A stretch of DNA of 64,000 nucleotides from Neostapfia colusana. Taxonomy: Eukaryota > Streptophyta > Magnoliopsida > Poales > Poaceae. Where the stretch lies: assembly GCA_030760725.1 (NCBI GenBank), contig JASWHV010000013.1, forward strand, positions 38,350,699 to 38,414,698, in the 5' to 3' direction. Position numbers and translations under genes: made by a program. Shown in pieces: positions 12,295 through 23,961 of this stretch. Within the stretch, counting starts at the first letter, position 1, and every line of letters begins with the position of its first letter. The notes beneath the pieces were generated by a model that was given only the letters and a program-made list of their open reading frames with translations, was not told the DNA's origin and ran no database searches.

Positions 12295-12550
12295 GACCGG
12301 GGTGACCACACTGCAAAGAGTTCGCATTCCAGATCCCACAACGTACAAGCGAACACGCTCAAGCAATAGAACAAGCACTCCCATGGACGTAGGGTATTAC
12401 TCTCCGGCAGTCCGAACCACGTAAATCTCGGTGTTCATCTGCTTCCTTGAGCCCAGGTCGCGTAGGGCGCCAAGCCCCCTCTGAAAAAAGAACCTTGCGG
12501 GCTGCTTCCGAGCAGGCTGGAAGGAGTGTCGCAGCTCACGCACTCCGACA

Positions 12551-12915
12551 GGTAGATTGATCAAATTCCAGAGGGCAGGATGGTCTCACAAATTTACAAC
12601 AGTGTAAAAATTGAATTTGTGAGGACAAAATTCAAATGGTGGGGCCCCCTGTCAGCCACATACCCGAGAGAACCGACTCCACCGAGCGCTGCCCGGTTTT
12701 TTGTGCGTTGCTGCGCGAACGCCACGGCAAGAAGGAGCTGCCACCTCCTGTTCTCGGTAATTGGTCGCTGGACGACGTCCTCGGAGTTTTATTTCCAGCC
12801 ACCGATGGCAAAAGATCATTTCGCCCACTGTTCGTCGCTCACTCGTACGGAAACATCACGCAAAACTTCGCCGCTCACCCGAGCTCCCTCCCACACTGTA
12901 GACCGGCCGAACCAG
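12551..12915 (+). mobile_element. A2-type LTR fragment i
   Basis: A 365-base piece is cut on both sides, by the H LTR end on the left and by LTR fragment ii on the right. It aligns by eye with 13390-13700 and 16530-16850: a GGGGCC..CTGTCAG block, then a GC-rich promoter-like stretch with CCACCTCCTGTT. It lacks both LTR ends. Frames here are not gene-like. Confidence 0.6.
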
Positions 12916-15900
12916 TGTAAAAGTCCCAAAACTTGTAAATGGAAAACTTGAGTGGTGAATAAAGTTGAGTTTAAATTCAAGAAATGGGACTTGCAAAAAC
13001 TTTCCTAAATATGTGAAGGTTGCCATGAGCAAGCACATGAATTAAAGTTCACTTTGAATTCAAATGATCATTTAAGTGCAAAGGTGGTCATTTTTAAATG
13101 AAGGATGCAAACTGGGGTTGTAAAACTCCCCATTGCAACCGCTAATTTGAAAGTTTGAATCCTTATTTGAATTCCTCAGGTCCAAATTATGAGGAAGGCA
13201 GATTTTAAGAAAATTTGGAGGTATTTTGATATGTATATCAAATAGGCTTTCGAATTTCTACAGAATTTGAATTCAAATTTGGAACTGAAGTACATCTTGT
13301 CAATTTTCCAAATTGGATTCCAAATTGTAGCTCCTCATGACTGAAGTTGCCATGTGCCAAAAATTGGAGATATTGGGAGAGGGAAGAGCAGTGGGACCCA
13401 GTTTTCATTGAGATAGGCAAACTTGCTACTGAAGTCACTGGGTAATATCTGTTTCTCACTCACACCGACTGCAATAGCTGAACAGAGCGCCGGTGCAATC
13501 CACTCCCGAGTCCTCTGGTGCCACCTCCTGTTTTCCCTCGAGTTTACTCGTGCTGATCACTCCACCACGAGTGCAACAGAGTTACTTCACCTCTCCCAGC
13601 TCGCTCTCACCCTCGGGGTTCTGCTCCCGCGAAAGCACACCCGCCTCGGTCGCTCAGCGTCTCCCGATCACCGGCCCCCAACCGAGCCTCAGTTGCTCAC
13701 GCTTGCCACACAGAAAGGCAGCGCCCATGTGTGCTCTACCATGCTAGCCCTACAATTCTGACGTTCCTAGCTCATGGGGCGCGCAAATCAACAATTTGCG
13801 CAAAGAACTGAAGCTCCCCGGCGGAAGTTCAACTCGGGTCACCGTGGACAGCGAGCTACGGTCCTCTTCGCCGTCCCTTCCCCACAAGAAAAAGGTGCGC
13901 CATATTCCCTAGATCGTGTAGCTGCAATCCGTATAGAGAATTATCGACCGAGTGTGGAGAATTTCACATGTTCCCGAAACCTAGTGCATGCGGGTAGGGC
14001 TTGGTCTACCCAAAATTCGAGTTGCACGGTCCACCAAAGCTCGAGCAAGCTTGCACACACCTTCTACACATCCTAGCAGCTGTCCTCGAAGAAGAACCGA
14101 GCGAAAACGTCAAGAAATGAGGAAATTCTAGCCGTTTTCTTAGCCGCCAGTGCAAAAGCACCTCGGGTCACCGTGGAGCCCCCGGTTGTCGGCCGTTTCA
14201 CCGATGTTAGAGGCCATTACTAGCTTCCACACTGTCCACTGGTGCTCTAGAGACAAAAATCCGAGAGTTTGGTGAAGTATGGGACTCAGTTGACCTCGCC
14301 GGAACCCTAGTGGCAAGCTGCCCCGTCGCGCACCCCTCTCCGGGTGTCGCTGGCCACCGGAGACCGTGCTATCGAGTTCAGCACGCTAAATTAGTGGGGG
14401 GCGGCAAGTTGGAGGCTGGGAGTTGGCCGGAAAGTTGGTTCTGGCGGCCCTCACCGGAGCATGCCGCCGCTGCCCTCTGTTTGGCGTGAGGAAGGCGATG
14501 AACTGACATGTGGGGCCCGCGATAGAGTTTAAACATTTCCAGATTTTTTTCTAGTTCGGTTTAAACTTCGAAGAGTCATATCTTTGTGTAGGAAGCTCCA
14601 AAATTAGTGATTCAAATTGGGTTGAATTCAGATTGAAAACCTCTATCCAAATATGCAACCCAATTTGTACGAAAAGTATTATTAAATTCTGGAAAATTCT
14701 TTAAATCTTTTCAGTAAAAGAATTTTAGAGGGAGTTTGGTTCATCCAAAAATCCTCAAATTTTGCCAGAAAAGTATTTAGTATGTTAGTTAGCTCCTGTA
14801 AAATTTCAGCTCATTTTTATGTTGATTTGGTTAGGAGAATTCTGATTTCAAATTTCTGCGTTCAAATGAATACGGAAACTATTCAAAAGAATTTCCAAAA
14901 CTTGGAAATTCAGTTCTGGGCAATTCCTAGTTTCAAAATTCCTAGGAAACTTCATGCATGATCCCTGAGCTAGGTTTGAAATTGTGGTTCACTTGTATTT
15001 GCATAAAAGTGCAAATTTATTCACAATTAATCCCTTTTTGCATAAATGCTTAGGGAATTGTTCTGAGTGAACTACTCATTGGAAAATTCTGAATTTTTGT
15101 CCAGATGATATTCTTGTGACAAGGAACTCACATAAAAATTCTCAGCTCCATTGGAGCTTTGGATAATACTGTGCTGTTTAACATCTTTAGATGAGTAACA
15201 CACAAGTGATGAAATGCACTTATCACTTGATCATGTTGCTTAACCCAAACCCACACCACTAGCACCAGTGTCATTTTAAATTCTTAAACAGAGTTCCAGT
15301 TTTAAACGTGTCATTAGAACTGGATAGCAAAAGCTTTATAATTAAACACATATGCATATTCATAACGTGTAGCATCTACGTGAAGATTTTGAACCAATTG
15401 AAGTGGAGATCAAAGAGGAAGGAAAGCGAGTGATCAAGCCACAAGTGGTCTTCACTAACTGAATAGATACTTAATCACCTGCAAAACCAAGGCAAGCTCC
15501 GGTTTGCATTCAAGTTGTTTTATAATTTTTTTTACTTTGTTCACTACTATGGTTTAGAGTTTGTATGTGCATTAGGTCAGGAATGTTTTATACTCCAAAT
15601 GCATGACCAAATGAACCCTGGAGTCAAGGGTAGAAAAGTGTCACCGCTGTAGAAGATTTCCATGCTAAATAGGTTACGACATCCGGTTGAAGTCGAGTAG
15701 TTGGAATCTACTCGCGAGCTATAGTTCGGGATTACATGGGTGTGGTTGAAAGAGGCAAACTAAAGATTATGTTTCTAAAGATGAGACCCGGCAGGAGGGT
15801 TAGGCAACGACAAGATGAGGTCTTGGTCAAGTAGCTCTGCCTGTGTCGGTTAAGGACCGATGCGTGTGCGGCACCCATGAGCAAGTATTGAGTTGTGTAC

Positions 15901-15969
15901 CGGATGCTTACTGCTATATGGGAGCCAGGAAACCGATGTACCATGTTAACTGGATTGTAGAGGCATACC
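12916..15969 (+). mobile_element. A2-type LTR fragment ii (about 3.05 kb, 3' end missing)
   Basis: It starts TGTAAAAGTCCC after the flank ACCAG. It follows the same order as the element A LTR: AATT-rich block, GC-rich promoter part (13480-14510), AT-rich block with GGAAGCTCCAAAATTAG (about 14590), GGCAAGCTCCGGTTTGCATT (about 15492), and AAACCGATGTA (about 15930). It is cut at GAGGCATACC, where LTR fragment iii starts. No gene is seen; it is an LTR of a sister family to A. Confidence 0.75.
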
Positions 15970-17023
15970 TGTAAAGGTCCCAAAATATGAATGCAAAGAA
16001 ACACTTGTTTGCACCAAGTTGGTTTCCTATGTATGAAAAATGGGACTTGTTTAAACTTTTTCACATGTGATAATACACATGGGAGCTCTCTTCACACAAG
16101 TTCAAATATTTATTTGAAAACCTGGAACCCAAGAGGGATCCAAAACCAAGGTGGTAAGTTCCCATATGTGTGAGAAAGCTAAAGTCAGATTTTGGAACAA
16201 ATTGTTCAACTCAAAAATTCAAATGAGAGTAACACAAGGATTTTCAAACTGTTGTGTTAAAAATCTCATTTGCAGCTGCCAAATCAAAGATCAGATTTCG
16301 TATTTGAATTCCTTAGGTCCAAATTAGGGGGTAGGCAAAGTCTCATAAATTTTTGAAGATATTTGCATCCATTTTTCCAAATAGACCTAAATGTACAATG
16401 AATTCAAATATACATTTGAATTTGGATGAAACTTGTCCAAATATCCACACACAATTCAGATTTGAATTCCCACCATTTGATTTCCAGCATTTGTCAAATG
16501 TGAGAGCTGTTGAGAGGGGATAAGGGGGAATGTGGGGCCCACTTGTCATATGCACCAAATATCTAGATTGAGTCGGTTCTCTTCTGTTCCACTCGAAGCA
16601 ACCGAGACAGCACCAAGACTCCACCGGACGACACCGCGCAGCCCGAGGACACCTCCTCGTGAGTTCTCCTTTGCGTTGGCAACCTGCTTCCCCATTCTTA
16701 TCACCTCAGCCCGTGTTCTCGTGCCACAACCCCGAGAACCCGCTCATTTTTCTTCTCCTCTCGCGCACAAGAACAGAGCCACCGCCGCCATTCCCGATCG
16801 ATCGGCAACCGCCACTAGTGAGCGCGAACAAAGGCTGGGGAGTAGCAAAATGGCACCAGGTCCCCACCCTCTCCCTCCTCGACGCGCCACCGATCGATGT
16901 TTGGCCTCCCTACCCCGGGAATGACATGTCCGCGCGGCGACCGAACGAGAACCGACTAAGAGGTCGCACGTGGACAGCGCTACAGAGTGTCTTTCATGCC
17001 TGAGCAAGAGTGTCCACGGACGC
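15970..17023 (+). mobile_element. A2-type LTR fragment iii (5' third only)
   Basis: It starts TGTAAAGGTCCC inside fragment ii and runs about 1.05 kb, with a GTGGGGCCCACTTGTCA block at about 16532 and a GC-rich promoter part. It is cut at 17024 by the end of element E-minus. The remaining parts of fragments i, ii and iii are expected to the right of E-minus but are absent there. Confidence 0.7.
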
Positions 17024-19244
17024 TGTGACGCCCGGTCCCGTGAAAATGGATCCGAACTAATGCATATGTGTGCCCATGATGTTCATCACACATACACATG
17101 TAATCCACAAACTGAATTCAGAATATAACCACGAATAATAGGGTTTAAGTACTTTATTACATCAGTCTCTAACTCATTCTTGCAGCGGAAGTCTCTAACT
17201 TATTCTGGCAGCGGAAGTCTCTAAACTATAGCGGAAGCAAACTAAGCACGGCAGCGGCTCCATCTCCAACTCCACAGACAAGTTGACGGTAGATCACACG
17301 CCTAGTACTCCACATGATCTTCAAAGTACTCCTCTCCTGTTGCTGATGATGAAGTAATAATGCAAGTTTGAGTACATGACGAACTCAGCAAGTGTGGGAA
17401 AATATGATATGTAGCTTACAACAAGGTAGGAACAAAAAGGCTCATTGCAGAAAGCAAAGTTTATTTCACAAAACATCATAAAAATAGCAATCACCTTTAA
17501 GTGAATTTAATCCCAACATGTATCCAATTAAAACATCAACATACCTCCATCATGATTCTCCTCTTTTCATGTCTCATCCAGACATTTATCTTTCTCAACT
17601 CTTTCTCATGCGCATAATGACCATCTCATGATCATATGCATCTCATATCCGAAACCAAAGCTCATTGTTTTGACTCAACAGTCCAAAACCACTCTCGTTA
17701 CCAGGACTCAACAGTCCCGAAACAAAATTCCAATGACCAAACCATACCAATAACCAAACCGATGACCATACCAATGACCATCCCAAACCATACCATGACC
17801 AAACCAAACATCCATCCCAAAAAACATCCCATATAATCATGTGAGTTGGCCAGGCGCTTGTGACCGTAAGCACGGCTATCATGATAGTTTTACACTCTGC
17901 AGAGGTGGCACCACTTTACCCACAAGTTTGTGATTTTGTCACCCGTCGACGACTGCAGAACCTCCATTATACCAGTACACAACCATCGGTGTATGGCCAA
18001 GAGATCACAAAATAGCCTTTACAAAGGGGCTACTAGATGTATGGACTCACTAAGGTTTCACAGCAGGCTCGAATCACCATTCTCTCACCTACGGGCCCCC
18101 TCTTGTGCCATGCAGTTCCCAGGGCAGTCCTCTCTCGACTCCCATTCCCCGCGCCTTTCACGGTCCATAACAATCTAGCAACTTACCTAATTAGTCAGCT
18201 AAGCCACACCCATACTTGGCCTTGTGGTGGCACTGTTTTCCTGGCATGTGCTCGCATGAAGCGGTCCTTAGATCTATGGCAAGTAAACCACCATCTCATT
18301 CTACCACATCCACAAACCAAGCTTTCCTAGATCTCCCTCGATTCATGTTCATTATTATCATCAAGTTTTCATCATCACTATTCATATGAGTGCAGTATCT
18401 AGACATATTCTATCTCGCTTCCCATATCCCGTAGATTAGCGAAGCAAAAAGCAAAACGACCATACCCGACTCATCAACTTTCCCGGCAACAAGGGTTGTT
18501 AACAAAACTAGTAAACTCCTATAAAAGGGTTCCCATCAAATTGACTCAAACATACACAGTTTTCGCAAACAAAACAGTTTCAAAAATGGGATCAATATGG
18601 TCAAGGGGCACTTGCCTTGTTCCTGTGGCTTTTGTTGCTCTCGTGTTTTGAAGTCTTGGTGCTGTAGTCCTTCGTAGATAGCTCCCTGAGCTTGTCCTTC
18701 TACTCATGATCACGCACATACAAGATTCACAGTAATCAATCATCATGCACTAAACTTTACTCAAGATGCAATGGTGTAGATGCATGCTGATCCTATGGTG
18801 CAGTTTAGTTTGTACGTGTTCTTGCATATTTTAATGGCTTTGCATGGGGTTTTACGATGAACAAGGGTATAGGGATAAAGTGTGGACGTGGTGATGATCT
18901 TGTATCAAGATCTAGATCAATTGCACCACCAAAAACCGATCAACACGTGATCTATCCACACGAAAAAGCTTCTGTTCGAAGGGGATTGAAGAAACAGATG
19001 CAAAAAAACCGTGATGACGTCGTAAGGTGGTAATGGAGACCTACCTTACTTCCTTCGGGGCCTTCCTCCTAGCAATGGCAGCAAGACAGATTGTCAGCTA
19101 TCTTCCAGCGATCGTGATGGGGCTTGTCGGCGGTCTCACCGGTGGTTGAACTCCGGCAAAGGGGGTTAGCTCGGCGAGTTGGGGGCTAGGGCCTCTAAGT
19201 TGTCGGCTTGAGAAGATGTTACGACCAAGGGGTGTTTTGGGTTC

Positions 19245-19252
19245 TATTTATA
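19245..19252 (-). promoter_or_regulatory. TATA box of E-minus 3' LTR
   Basis: The minus-strand sequence reads TATAAATA, 190-640 bases downstream of the G-box array. The plus-strand E LTR has the same TATAAATA at 35729, in the same position relative to its array. Confidence 0.65.
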
Positions 19253-19439
19253 AGGGGATAAAGAAGAGTCCTACTCCGATTGGATTTCAAATAAGAGTCC
19301 TATTCAAATTGTTTTAGATCTTAACAACTTATCTCCAATCGGTTTTGTGCGGTAGCGTCGTGAAATCGTGTCGGTTTTCCCTCAGTACCGGGTATTCTCA
19401 TGCGTACAGGAGAAAAACCGCTCAGGGATCTCGTCCTTC

Positions 19440-19892
19440 CGCTGTGGAGAGCTCCGGAGACGCCACCTGTCCAGCAGGGGCCGAGCCTCCCTTTTCCGCA
19501 GAGGCGAGCTCCGGTTGTGCCGCGTGTCAGGCGGGTGGGACCTCCCCTCTCCTCAGAGGCGAGCTCCGCGTGCGCCACGTGTCTTGGCGGGCGGGACCTC
19601 CCCTCTCCTCAGAGGCGAGCTCCGCGTGCGCCACGTGTTAGTACCGACCTCCCCTCTCTTCGAAGGTGAGCTCCGAGAGTCCCACGTGTTAGAGCCGGAC
19701 CTCCCCTCTCCTCGGAGGTGGGGTCCGAGAATGCCACGTGTCCATTAGCGCCGGACTTCCTTTCTCCTCAAAGACAAGCTCCGAGGTTGACACGTGTCCA
19801 TCTGTGTCGGACCTCCCTTCTCCTCGGAGGCGAGCTCAGAGGACGACACGTGTCCATCGGCCGGACCTCTCGGAGATGAGCTCCGAGGGTGA
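19440..19892 (-). repeat. G-box (CACGTG) array in E-minus 3' LTR, left part
   Basis: Units of about 60-70 bases contain GAGGCGAGCTCCG, a CACGTGT core and GGACCTCCCCTCTCC. At least six exact CACGTG cores are visible, most as GCCACGTGT or GACACGTGTCC. The array continues beyond the copia insertion at 29806-30245. Confidence 0.85.
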
Positions 19893-21575
19893 TGTGAGAC
19901 CTATGTGTGCTGAATACATTGGCTTTGAGGATAAAGTTTTGAATACTACCAAAACACCTTTTTAACAAGGTCCAACTCTTGGTCCGAGCTCCTGCAAGGT
20001 CCGACGATAGGTCCGACTTGTTTTGGGTAACTCCGGCAAGGTCCGACGTAAGGTCCGACTTGCTTTTGTCTAGGTCCGACTTATTTTTGCTAGGTCCGAC
20101 TAAGCTTTAGTAAGCTCCGGCGCTAGGTACGACTAGCTTTGGTAAGCTCCGGTTCAAGGTCCGGTTAGCTTTGGTAAGGTTCGGAGCTTGATTGCAATGG
20201 TTCTGCTTTTAACTTGCAATGTTTCGAACTTGCTTTACTCTTATGGAAAGTTTGCTTAGTATTATTTTACTAAGTTTTTTGTGTGTTTTGGTGGTTATAG
20301 CTGATATCATTTTGCTATGGCTTACAACATGCTTATGTGAGGTGCTCACGTAAGATGTTGTAGTTTCAGAACTAACGAGAGTCAAGTCGAGGACTTGTGC
20401 TCGGAAGTATTGGTTGTTTATTCATGTGCAGGTGTTGCTTGAGTTCAATACATGGCTGGTGACGGGATCCATTGAACTAGTCTTAGGGAGAAGATGAGGT
20501 TCAACAACCAAGTTCGGGAGGAATTGTGGTTGAGTTGATCGGGAGGTTGCGCAATATGTTTGAATCAGGAACAATGCATATGAAGGTATATTGGACGTCG
20601 TTGGAAGATGTTTGCACGTGTGCAAGGAGTGCATGGACGCGGCTGCATGGTTCCAAGGCGTGATGAAGAGATGTGGACATTAAAGAATTGGTCGGAAAGG
20701 TCCAACCGACTAGGTTATGGACTTAGGCTGCGGCTGAGTCGTGTTTGACTCAAATATGGAAAGTTTTGAGTTGGTTATGATAGGATTTCGTGTGGGTCAC
20801 GAATTTGAGTTATTTTATGAATGTGAGATACGTTCCTGAGGTGTTTTGAAGTCTTAAGATTGCTTCTATCTGCGTATAGAAGAGTCCTAAGCAGTATTGG
20901 AAAGTTACAGTTTGAATCCAAGTAGGAGTAGGAGTCCTAGTTTGAGTTGAGTTGGCCTTCGGGCTGGTTATATAAGTAAGGGAGGCCAGAGCTCGTGTAG
21001 CACGACTTTGGGGCTGTTCCACTTGTGTTTTGATACATAAAATCCGTATTCTAAAGGAACTTTTTTGCCTTGTTCGTCCGACTTGTTTCAGACAAGTTTT
21101 TCTCGTCGAGTTTCTGTTCAGCATTACCTTGCTTCGGTGGTTTTATCATAACTCGAGTTTTACAGATCCAATTGATGTGATTCTTTTTGGGTTGTCTTCA
21201 AAACTTGATTATCTATCATCTTTGAAAATTTCACGGTCACTGAATTTGTGGTTTCCGATCTACACGAGTTTCTTTGCAGCATTCCAGAACTGTTTTTCTC
21301 TTGTAGGACAGATTGACTTTTGTTCGATCTTTCGATCGTAACTTGAGTTTCTCTCAACGGATTTTCATGATTGTTGTTGTGATGTATTCGTGACTTGATT
21401 CTCTACAATCTATACTAGTTTTTTCACATTTGAACATGTTTAGATTAGTCCGTACACACAGTTTCTTCAACTGATTGGTTTTCTGCTGAGGGGTGTTTTG
21501 TTGCTTCCGCTGAAAAGTTTTTAATCTACCATTCACCCCCCTCTGGTAGCTTTACACGTGTACTTCGATCCTACA
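19893..21575 (+). mobile_element. Copia 5' LTR
   Basis: It is 1683 bases long. It contains a cluster of GGTCCGAC and CTCCGG words (19970-20190), a TATA box at 20968-20976 (TTATATAAG), and a long T-rich leader. It ends directly before the primer binding site. Confidence 0.93.
19970..20190 (+). repeat. GGTCCGAC / CTCCGG word cluster in copia 5' LTR
   Basis: Six exact GGTCCGAC words plus decayed forms and three CTCCGG words occur in about 220 bases, separated by TTGCTTT- or TAAGCTT-like spacers. The copy in the 3' LTR is at about 28203-28410. Confidence 0.8.
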
Positions 21576-21577
21576 AT

Positions 21578-21589
21578 TGGTATCAGAGC
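21578..21589 (+). other. Copia primer binding site
   Basis: TGGTATCAGAGC, complementary to the 3' end of initiator tRNA-Met, lies two bases after the 5' LTR end. Confidence 0.93.
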
Positions 21590-21636
21590 GAGGTTGCTCT
21601 AATCTTTGTGATTTGCACATGTTTTGACTAATTATC

Positions 21637-23952
21637 ATGGAGAAATACTCCACCAAACCTTGTGTGTTTAGTGATATTGATTTTCAGGATTGTAAGGCAC
21701 GCATGGAAGCTTTCATCCAGGCGCAAGGCTTTGCAATATGGGAAAAGGTGTACAAGCCTTACGATGTGCCTTCAAATGATCAAGTCATGGCTATAAACAT
21801 GAGAGATGTCGACAACAACAACAAGGCTCTAAACTTGATCATACAAGGACTAACTCAGATCGACTTCGACCGTGTTGCACACCTCCGATCGGCGTACGAT
21901 GTGTGGAGAGCACTTTGTGACTACCACGAAGGATCCAACACGATCAAGGAGGTAAGAAAGGATATGTTCAAGAAAGAATACATGCGCTTTGAGATGCAAC
22001 CCGGTGAGTCCATTGATGACCTCTTTGCTCGCTTTAATAAAATTCTCAGCAACTTGCGTAGCTTCAATGTTAATTTTTCAGATGCTGAAAATGCTAGGCA
22101 ATTACTAAGTGCATTAGACATGTCAATTTTGGAGATGAAAGTAACATCCATACGTGAATCCACTGTCATGGGTACTCTTACATTAGATGTGCTTTATTCT
22201 AAGCTAAAAACTCATGAAATTGACATTATATCACGTAAGAACCCAAATAAGACTATTGCATTTGTCTCACAACGTGATATGTCTAGCTCCGGCCAATCAT
22301 CTAGCAATACACTTGCTTTGCTGTCTTCACTAACCCTGGAACAGATTGAGGAGTTTCTAGAGGAGGAGCTAGTACTTCTTTCCACTAGATTCTCAAAAGC
22401 ATTGCAAAATGTGAGAACTAGAAGGAGAGGAAGCTCCGGACCTTAACGATGCTTTGAATGTGGTAAGACATGACACTTTCGTACAGATTGCCCTAACATT
22501 TCAGGTCCTTCTAACTGTGATGAAAAGCAGAATAAAGTCAAGTTCTCTTTTGGCAACACCAACAAGAAAAAGAAGGGTTTTACAGGACGCAAACTGATAA
22601 ACAGTTTCATCATCGCACTTCAGGAACTTGGCTCGAGTAATGTAGATATTGGAAGTGATGAAGATAAAGATGATCTGGCAAACTTGTGCTTCATGGCGGG
22701 CAAATCAAAATCTAGTATGGAGGATGCAGAACACAACAGTGACAATGAAGAGGTATGTCCTAGTTGCTAAGAAATGTGTGATGCTATTTCTCGTGCCACT
22801 ATTATTGTTAAGAAAAAGGACAAAAAGCTTAGGGACAATACTGTTAAAATTGAGTCACTAGAATCTGAAATTAATCATTTAAAATCTTTGATTCCTAGTG
22901 ATGATTCTTGTTCCTCATGTGATTTAATATATGAACAATTGTCCTCTCTAAGAAGTGCACAGACCTCCACACTTGATGAACTTGAAATCGAAAAGAACAA
23001 AAAGCTTGCTGCACTTAATGATAAAAACTTGAAAGATGCTTGTTGTTCTACAATTGATTTGCATTGTTCTACTTGCGATGATCTTGATAAGAAACTGCAA
23101 GATGCTATGAAAGAAATTTCTATATTGAACAATGCTTTACGTTCTCATGAAGTTAAATATTGCTCCAATTGCAAATTAAAAGAAAAAACTTCATGTGAAA
23201 ATTGCCTTGATCTATCAAATAAACTTGATAACATGCATAGGACATTAGATCGGTTTTGTAATGGGAATAACAACCTAAACTTGCTGCTGAATTCTTCCAA
23301 GTCTTGTAATGATAAAACTGGTTTAGGTTTTGATTCACATGCTCATGCTAAGGAACATCCACCTAAAATTGTAAAATCATTAGGAAGTGGTTTGATTCAA
23401 ACAGTTCCTAAACAAAAAGAAGTGGTTTTTAAATCTGCAGGAGTGTTGTCACATTCGGGTTCAAATAAGCATACTGCATGCTCATCTAGACATGAAAACA
23501 AAGTTAAATTTCATTGTACCTATTGTGGTAGAGATGGTCATGTCATAGATTTTTGTTATAGACGAGCTAAACAACATAAAAAGGAAAGAATGCAAGCTAG
23601 ATCTTATAACTCTCATGCAAAATTTGCTGCACATACTAAACCGAATGTCAGGAACATGCAACATGCTGTTATGAGTCAGAAATATTCAAAGTTTACCTCC
23701 GGAGCTTCAGTTTTTGCCTCCGGACCTGCTGTTTTTGCCTCCGGAGCTACTGATTTTCGTGCTACACAAGTAACACCTCATAGGTCAGTAGTTAAGAACA
23801 AAAAATCTCAAACTTTGACTCATAAATCTGCTGTTTTATCTCAGCCTTCGCATGTTATTCCTGCTGGACATCGTGTGACTCAATACTGGATTTCTAAATG
23901 CCTTTTAACTAACCCCAGTATTGAGTCATCGATGTATTGTGGTTCAATGTAG
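21637..23952 (+). pseudogene. Copia gag, with zinc knuckle and coiled-coil tail (broken)
   Basis: Gag forms the virus-like particle. The first frame (21637-22446) is an alpha-helical UBN2-type copia gag domain (about residues 50-190, with RKDMFKKEYMRFEMQPGES). After a TAA at 22444 comes a zinc knuckle region that itself has an in-frame stop. Another stop lies near 22769, then a long charged coiled-coil-rich stretch with repeated Cys (22774-23470). A second zinc-finger-like motif (CTYCGRDGHVIDFC, about 23518) follows, and a TAG at 23950. The length is large for a copia gag, as in Sireviruses. Confidence 0.82.
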
Positions 23953-23961
23953 GTTACACGC

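Larger units (their letters stand above)
11286..12550 (+). mobile_element. Element H LTR (about 1.27 kb), Tat-like Ty3/gypsy
   Basis: The ends are TGTCGG and CCGACA, with a TATA box at 12287. The leader downstream of it (GGTATTAC, then CTCCGGCAGTCCGAACC) is of a kind typical of grass Ty3 LTRs. The upstream half carries a tandem array with G-box motifs. The 5-base flanks (GCCAC and GGTAG) do not match, so it is the 3' LTR of a truncated element or a rearranged copy. Reverse-strand frames across 11200-11940 are shadows of the repeat. Confidence 0.7.
17024..19892 (-). mobile_element. E-minus 3' LTR, distal part
   Basis: This is the 3' two-thirds of the LTR, read leftward. It holds a TATA box at 19245-19252 (minus strand), short AACCA/ATGACC-type repeats at about 17725-17815, and part of a G-box array (19440-19892). 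It matches the plus-strand E LTR at 34973-37913 in reverse. It contains no gene. Confidence 0.85.

Noticed and set aside
19345..19748. Overlapping plus-strand frames rich in Arg, Ser and Pro
   Set aside because: They are explained by the G-box array, which lacks short-period stops in several frames.
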